The notes beneath the pieces were generated by a model. The model had not been told where the DNA came from. It worked only from the letters and a program-made list of their open reading frames with translations, and made no database searches. From Ctena decussata (Eukaryota; Mollusca; Bivalvia; Lucinida; Lucinidae), in NCBI GenBank assembly GCA_963989385.1, contig OZ022503.1:70530123-70594122 (forward strand): a stretch of 64,000 bases of DNA, in the 5' to 3' direction. Position 1 is the first letter of the stretch. Every line of letters begins with the position of its first letter. A program made the position numbers and the translations under genes. Positions 58,135 through 64,000 of this stretch are shown in pieces.

Positions 58135-58416
58135 GCCGGGCCGGGTAGCGCAATCGGTAGGGCACCTGACTCGTAAGTCAGAGGTCCTGGGTTCGAATCC
58201 CGGTCTGGCCACATACTTTCGTTTCTCCTTCCGCTGATTCAAGAAGGGCAGTTGTCAAGTTACTGGCGAAAGTATGTGCACTTAGTACTGGTTAACCGCT
58301 TAGGAGGTCTAAGCCTGCCCAGGAATAGTGTGGTTAGGTTAACTGACCGTCCCGACATGACCTTAGTTGTTTACCGTGGACGTTAAGCATCAAATCAACC
58401 AACCAACCAACCAAAA
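58135..58416 (+). mobile_element. tRNA-derived SINE (family A), copy 3
   Basis: Target duplication TATTTTGAGATA at 58123-58134 and 58417-58428. Full length: CCGGGCCGGGTAGCGC head, GGTTCGAATCCCGG B box, conserved body and (AACC)n tail. It is only about 180 bp from the diverged copy, in the same orientation. Confidence 0.92.
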
Positions 58417-58428
58417 TATTTTGAGATA

Positions 58429-59792
58429 AGCATGTGAAAGGTGAAGCCCATCCCTCTCCTTTCCTTTGAAAGTACTGACTGCCAAATATCACACATATCC
58501 TAAACTTGATCGCGAACAAACTTGGGATAGTCTGTAAAATGTTGTCAGTTGGAACGCAAACCCTCGAAAAGCGGTTATTATATTTGTAACGGTGGATCCT
58601 TCCACATAAAAAATAGGCCCTAAAAATGGCGAACATGGTTCTTGACGAAATTTCCCATTATTCTCAAATGTATTTAGAGGTATTGACTTTATTAAAATGA
58701 GACACATAAAATTGCTTTGCTAAATAGTATTAAGCAGGCTTTCTCAACAAAATTCAGGGCCAAAATTGCTCGAAATGCTAAAATATTCATCGTCAAAGTA
58801 CAATACTCTATCTTGATTCTACCGGAAACGTACATCAAAATAAAACATAATTTACAGAAAACTGAGACTTTCTCCAATGCGCACACCTATGCCATCGAAA
58901 ACTTTATTATTTCTTCTTTTTACACGTGATATTTCAAGCAATATCGTTTTGGAACATTTTTAAACTGCAAAATGAAAGATGGCACCTTTGGTTTGAGCGC
59001 TCAAGAAACGGTCTTGCACGCGATATGAGCACCGGCAATACTTGCCGGACAGCCACAATTTAGACAGAAAATTAAGGTCGACAGCTTGTCGAACGTTAGC
59101 TCAGATTGCTAAATACTTAAAGAGGAGAAAAAAGTACGGAGTTTAGTGAGCTAAAATAGACTACAAAATGGCAGAACGTACCTCACCTGACTGCTGGCCT
59201 GATTGGCATCATACAAATTTAACCTGCCACTCTAATTTATGACAATAATATCCTTTTCAAACTTTATTTATCTTTCAAACAGTCATCGGTAATCTCTCAA
59301 ATACTTTATTAGGTCACTTTGTTGTGACGTAATCGATGAAAATGACGTATTCATATTATATAGAGCTATAGGCACCCGGCATGCCATGTAAACGGATTAT
59401 ACGTCGAACATGAATTGAATCTGATAATTTCAGTAGAACCCGGTACGAAGTAAGAGAGTTTTTTATTTCTTGTCATTTTGTTTGTCTAGTTTTCGAAAGA
59501 ATCTACAATCTGATTTTATAATTTGCTCAACAATTACCAGTTACATATACTTAAGTGAGAAGAAAACAGGAATCAAGCCGGGCGGGAGTTGGGCGGCCGG
59601 AGGGGGGGGGGCGTGCAGCACTTCCTACATCATTTTTAGACTAACGAATTCCTATATCATCATACATACATCTACAAATGAGACGAAGCTATGTTGTTTT
59701 ACATTAATATAATATGAATTTAGTCTGGAATGATGCCTCTAGTGATGTTTTGGTACCAAACGTGACTTGAACAGTCGTTGCTTTCACAGCGT

Positions 59793-59830
<38 letters not shown>

Positions 59831-61324
59831 ATAGAAAATTTTTGGCTATTTTGTTGTTACACACACTGAGATTTATAACATTTGAATCTTGAAAGAGGGT
59901 TCCTTTTGTTTTTGAAAGAGGGCTGTTGTCGCATGCGATAACAGCAAAAACCGCTTAGTCTGACAAGACTGTTTCAAAATTAAAAGCGGTAAATAAGCGA
60001 ACAGCAAAACCCTGATTGGCTGATTGGCTTTCAAGAATACCTTTCCATTCTGAAATAAACTGGCGACTACGAAGTTCGACGATGAACCTGAAAAGGGCAT
60101 CGGGGTGCGTGGGTCAGTGGGTGGGCGAGGGGGGATGTGTGAGGAAAATTGGAGGCTCGCTGCATGTACGTGCCATCCGACGTTTGGCGCGTGGCACAAA
60201 AAGCAGCCATAATACTGAACATATACTTAAACTGTATATGAACCGCTCAACTTCGGCAAATTCCATATCCAGAATAATTGTTAAAACCAATGACAGTGTA
60301 CCTACATAGTCTGCTTGAAAGTTGAAAACAGCAGACGTGTGAGGAACTGTTAAAATACGCACGTACTTTGTATACTTATTCAATCAACAGCAATATGAGC
60401 ATGAATATAAAACCTACCATCAAAAATTACAAACTAGAATGCACAAATGCAAGATGTTCATCTAATCACCCGTAAACTTTCTGGCTCTCAGAAAATAAGG
60501 AAAAAACAGTGAAAATCTTCCCCGCACTTCACAACATTCGGTAGCTTAGAGTGTTAGATGCGAATGTGGAGGCCGCTGGCTCGATTCCTATCATTGCCTA
60601 ATGAATGTGTTCTAAATGTTATTCGATTCGATTCGGAAATCGACTGTCCAAGATTTTACTTTCAGGACACAGAGTATGAAGTTGAGCATAAAGTGTACTG
60701 GATTGCCCTTTATGTTTGCCTTCGAGAAGATTTGTGTATGCAAAAATATCACATCTTCTGGTGACCTTTTAGATACATGGGACTGCTAGTCAAACAAAGA
60801 TAAGACCACACAATTTCACAATTCTATTCCAAAGTTTCAACTGGAAGACTGGGCGGGGCAGTTAGACGCTTGCCATTCAATGTCAAAACCGAGCAGTCCA
60901 CATGAAAAATCGATAAAGTAGCATGCGCGAGAGTTGAGATTAAAAATGCCTAGTAAACGCTATCGGTAATCACAAATGCTTAGACAGTTCGTACAGGCAC
61001 ACTACGTCGGAAGAACGTCGATGCAACGTTATGACGCTTTATTGACGTCTATGCAAGGTTGTTCTGACATCATAATGTTGCATCGACGTCGTTACAACGT
61101 TATTTAGACGATGTATGTATACGTAGTTGAAAGAAGAAAAAAGTTGAGCGATCTCCGATCATTCCATGCCTTTTTGTAAAGGTTAGCTTTGTTCTGCGCG
61201 AATGAGCATAAAATCATTTCCACATTATACCTCTTTAGAAAATATACTCGTCGAAGGTAAGGTCAGAAATAAGCACCGCCCAGTCAAGGAAAGAAATATA
61301 ATCGGCATACAAATGAAGACTGAA
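58429..61324. other. Gene-free stretch with microsatellites
   Basis: No supported gene. It contains (CT)n at 59793-59824, G-runs near 59600, and an inverted pair at 61014-61038 and 61070-61095 built from ACGTCGATGCAACGTTATGA. Open frames at 58334-58929 and 60016-60383 lack domains. Confidence 0.35.
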
Positions 61325-61340
61325 CTGAAAAGAAATTGAG

Positions 61341-61501
61341 TGAGTGAGTGAACTCGGGTTTAACGTCCCACCAACAACGAGGTCATATGGAGACGGGACC
61401 TCGGTTTAAAGTCTCATCCGAAAGACCGGAGAAGCGGGGGATCGATCTTGCGACCCCTGGATTGGTAGTCCGGAGTGTTATCCACTACACTACAACCGCT
61501 C
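61341..61501 (-). mobile_element. tRNA-derived SINE (family C)
   Basis: Exact 16-bp duplication CTGAAAAGAAATTGAG at 61325-61340 and 61502-61517. On the reverse strand the head reads GGAGCGGTTGTAGTGTAGTG (A box) with GCAAGATCGATCCCC (B-box-like), and the tail ends in (CACT)n. Confidence 0.88.
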
Positions 61502-61517
61502 CTGAAAAGAAATTGAG

Positions 61518-61908
61518 CGTGTTCATGTAAATGTGCGGGCCTTAGGAGACTGGGTACACTTCCAGTGGAAGCATCTCGGAAATTTTGATTTATGCCTACC
61601 TTTCCGATGGGAGTCAACTCTTTTAGAAAAGCATTTGCTTCTTTGGATGCAAAGTGTTTTTGAAGAATTTTCCCGTACAGAAAAACTATAAGGAAATCAA
61701 TAAAGTTGTTCCCCTTTGTAAAAATGGCAGCCGCAAATACATGGAGGACTACCCACCGTGTCACCATAAGATTTTAAATTCCAGCAAACCTGCAGGTCCA
61801 AAATCTGGCAAATATTTTCCATTGTTAAGATTTCTTTATCCGCGTGGTTCCGGATATCAGTAAATTAACTATGGATTAAGGATATCGATAAGTAAGGAAT
61901 AAACATGA
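61518..61908 (-). repeat. LINE 3'-UTR-like segment, reverse copy
   Basis: 61530-61740 is a diverged reverse-strand relative of 51570-51815. The rest is unassigned. Confidence 0.45.
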
Positions 61909-61911
61909 TAA

Positions 61912-63541
61912 GGGACGAGTCATTTATTACCAGGTGGGGGGCCGGGTGCATTTGGGGGGGGGGGGGGGGGGGGTCGGAATTTTTATTGGTGATGCAGTGG
62001 GAGGGTCGTAAATCAATAAGTCTCGGAGCAGGGGGGGTCATATAATCTATATTACATATGGAGGGATTAAAATTCGTCTATCAGTTTTCATTTTTACCTC
62101 TCAAATTTCATTACCCCTCAAATTTCAGATTCTTTTCTTTCAACTCAAAACATAAAGACATTTATGGGGGGCGGGGTGGAGTTGGGGGGGGGGGGGGGGG
62201 CAGCTTCACAGCTTCATTTCTAAAAACAGATCTTTTCATTGATTTGCTGGAAGAACAGTATGAAAGTGTCTATAAATTCATGTCAAGTAGATGATTTTGT
62301 AATAGACTTTTTTCACATTGTTTCTGCGCATGCGTATACCGCTTACGTGACGCGTTATTTCCCGATAATAGGCGAGACTTTACACTGAGGGGGCAAAAGG
62401 ATTTTGAATGGAATCAGACTAAATGTGTATCAAAATGATCCTTGTATGAAGCTGTTTCATGATTTTTTCCAAATCGACCATCCGAGATAGCAACCATCCA
62501 CCGTTACTAAAAACAGCGAAAAACATGAAAACGATTATATCTCATTAACTACTGAATGGATTTTGACCAAATATGTTTAAAAATGACACTTTTATCAAGT
62601 TCTTAAAGTGAAGGTGCAAAGCTGGTGCGACATAGCGTTCCGCAGAATTCTTGTTCTTGAAATAAATAGTTTGGTTACATACTGTCATGAAACATTATTT
62701 TAATATTCCTTTTAGCGAAAGGGTAATGTTTTAATGATTTAAAAAGTAATTTACCAAAGTATTTAAATGATTCAAAACTAATTTTATCAAAGTTTTGTAT
62801 CGTGCAACCGATATAATGCCACTGCTATTTGTACTTTATTTTTAACAAAGGCTATTTTTTATCAATAATCAAATATTTACAATTGAACAATCTTTCAAAA
62901 ACTCAAGGAATCACAATAAATATTCTAAAACCAACACATCTCTTCCTGCAAGACCAGATCATCACTGCCGCATATAATTTTACATCTAAATATTCGTACC
63001 GCCATAGAAGAGTAGCCGGCAAGGGAGCTAACAATGTCGAAAAGGTCTACTAAATTTAATGCCTGCATTTGTGATATCAGCTGTCAAGGTGCCTTTTCAG
63101 CAGCAAATTAACTGTGGCTTCTAAGGGCTGCGCCCCCAGACCCCCGCCACCCAGAGGCCCAATTAATATTATTAACAGTTATAATTAATGAGCATTCAAT
63201 AACAGATTTCTGGATGCTCCTTTGCAGAAGAAAGTGAAAGAAATGCAGACAAAGTTTAAACCGATCATGACTAATTAACCTGTTAGAATAAGTAAATGTT
63301 CTTTGTGTTTCATAAGGTTTTGATTGAGGTCAGTCTGACATAAAATAGGTAATATGGTGTGTGTGTGTGTGTGTGCGGTGGGGGGGGGGGGGGGGGGAGG
63401 GTAGCTGGGAATGGGGGATGGGCGTCATAAAAATAATTTTGTTGAGACTGGGTGGGTTGGAAAAATTTTGGTGAACCATGTGAAAATGTACCCCCCCCCC
63501 CACACACCCCATCCCCCACCTGATAATAAATGACTCGTCCC
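61912..63541. mobile_element. Harbinger-like DNA transposon with TAA duplication, non-coding
   Basis: The TIRs GGGACGAGTCATTTATTA (61912-61929) and their inverse (63524-63541) extend to about 29 bp with one mismatch. Flanked by TAA at 61909-61911 and 63542-63544. TWA duplications and GGG ends fit PIF/Harbinger. There is no transposase or Myb-like ORF. The interior has three G/C homopolymer tracts (61959-61973, 62184-62200 and 63380-63397) and a (GT)n run. Confidence 0.75.
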
Positions 63542-63544
63542 TAA

Positions 63545-64000
63545 ATAGTAAAACGGCTCCCCATACAAAATTACGTCATAAGTTTGTTAATAAGTGTCGT
63601 GTTTACAAATTGCTATAGAGGTGAGAGTTGACATTATTCTATCTGACAATAAATTATGTATAAAATATATTTGCTTGACTGTTTTATTCTGTCTTGGTCG
63701 AAAATTAATTAGTGTTAGGTGGTAAGGTTTTATACGAACAGGCAGATTTGCGAGTTTTTTTTTTATTTTAGCAATGAACGTTACGAAGCTTAGGCTTAAG
63801 AATGACATGATTTCGACGCCATTTTGAAAAATTTTGGTTTGTTTACAAACTGGGTACCCATATGTTGTTTTTCAATTTTAAAGTGTTCCAAAACCAAATC
63901 TTCTGAAATTTCACATAATAGTAGAGTATATTTCACTGTTTTTCATGGCATAGGTCTGCGAGTTGGAGAAAAGCGAATAAGGTGTAAATCGTGATTTTTT
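63545..64000. other. Gene-free stretch
   Basis: AT-rich, nothing recognised. Confidence 0.3.

Noticed and set aside
60016..60383. Overlapping open frames on both strands
   Set aside because: No domain, no splice context, and mutually overlapping antisense frames indicate chance.

Overview
This window looks like animal nuclear DNA, most probably from a bivalve mollusc. It is AT-rich, has no operons, and shows no confident host gene except one weak candidate exon (42796-43099). Nearly everything recognisable is mobile or repetitive. The bivalve assignment is an inference. It rests on several 'pearl'-type elements (terminal hairpin, CCGT/ACGG microsatellite, tandem core units, matching inverted end), tRNA-derived SINEs, a Helentron and a Polinton/Maverick-like element in one neighbourhood. 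I ran no similarity search, so family names come from recognised motifs and structure.

Region 1 (about 0.9-18.6 kb) is one 17.6-kb unit bounded by roughly 1-kb inverted repeats and an exact 6-bp target duplication (AGCGTG at 922-927 and 18574-18579). Length, long TIRs, AG...CT ends and the 6-bp duplication fit a Polinton/Maverick. No polymerase B, integrase, ATPase or capsid gene is visible. The interior holds two short reverse-strand ORF remnants (one a C2H2 finger protein), a broken LINE with endonuclease and RT (3755-7690), an isolated LINE ORF1 (10786-11978), and three diverged units each built around a hairpin (8330-9370). The inverted repeats carry a YY1/CRE-like motif array. They have been interrupted by a 465-bp MITE on the left, and by two blocks on the right, one of which holds a pearl-like element and a SINE.

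Region 2 (18.6-24.5 kb) is tandem-repeat DNA: a 128-bp-period array, a dispersed 'tail' repeat, and a roughly 730-bp tandem duplication.

Region 3 (24496-39397) is read as one 15-kb Helentron. It has a 5' hairpin with CCGTCGT repeats, 329-bp tandem units, nested pearl-like elements and a duplicated first exon. A broken coding block follows in the order cysteine protease (UL36/C76-like), charged 24-residue repeats, DUF6570-like zinc domain with HUH Rep, PIF1-like helicase and APE-like endonuclease. It closes with a 12-bp inverted copy of the 5' terminus and a 3' hairpin. The proteins are split by at least six frameshifts or stops, so this copy is probably dead.

Region 4 (39.4-64 kb) is a patchwork of tandem arrays (periods about 153, 437, 146 and 440 bp), SINEs with exact 12-16-bp target duplications, DNA-transposon derivatives (a TTAA-duplicated MITE, a TA-flanked element with 320-bp TIRs, a TAA-flanked Harbinger-like element, a GGACCTCTGAC MITE), a LINE RT fragment, and non-coding stretches. 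Several insertions have their empty site inside the window as another repeat unit, so insertion boundaries can be read directly.
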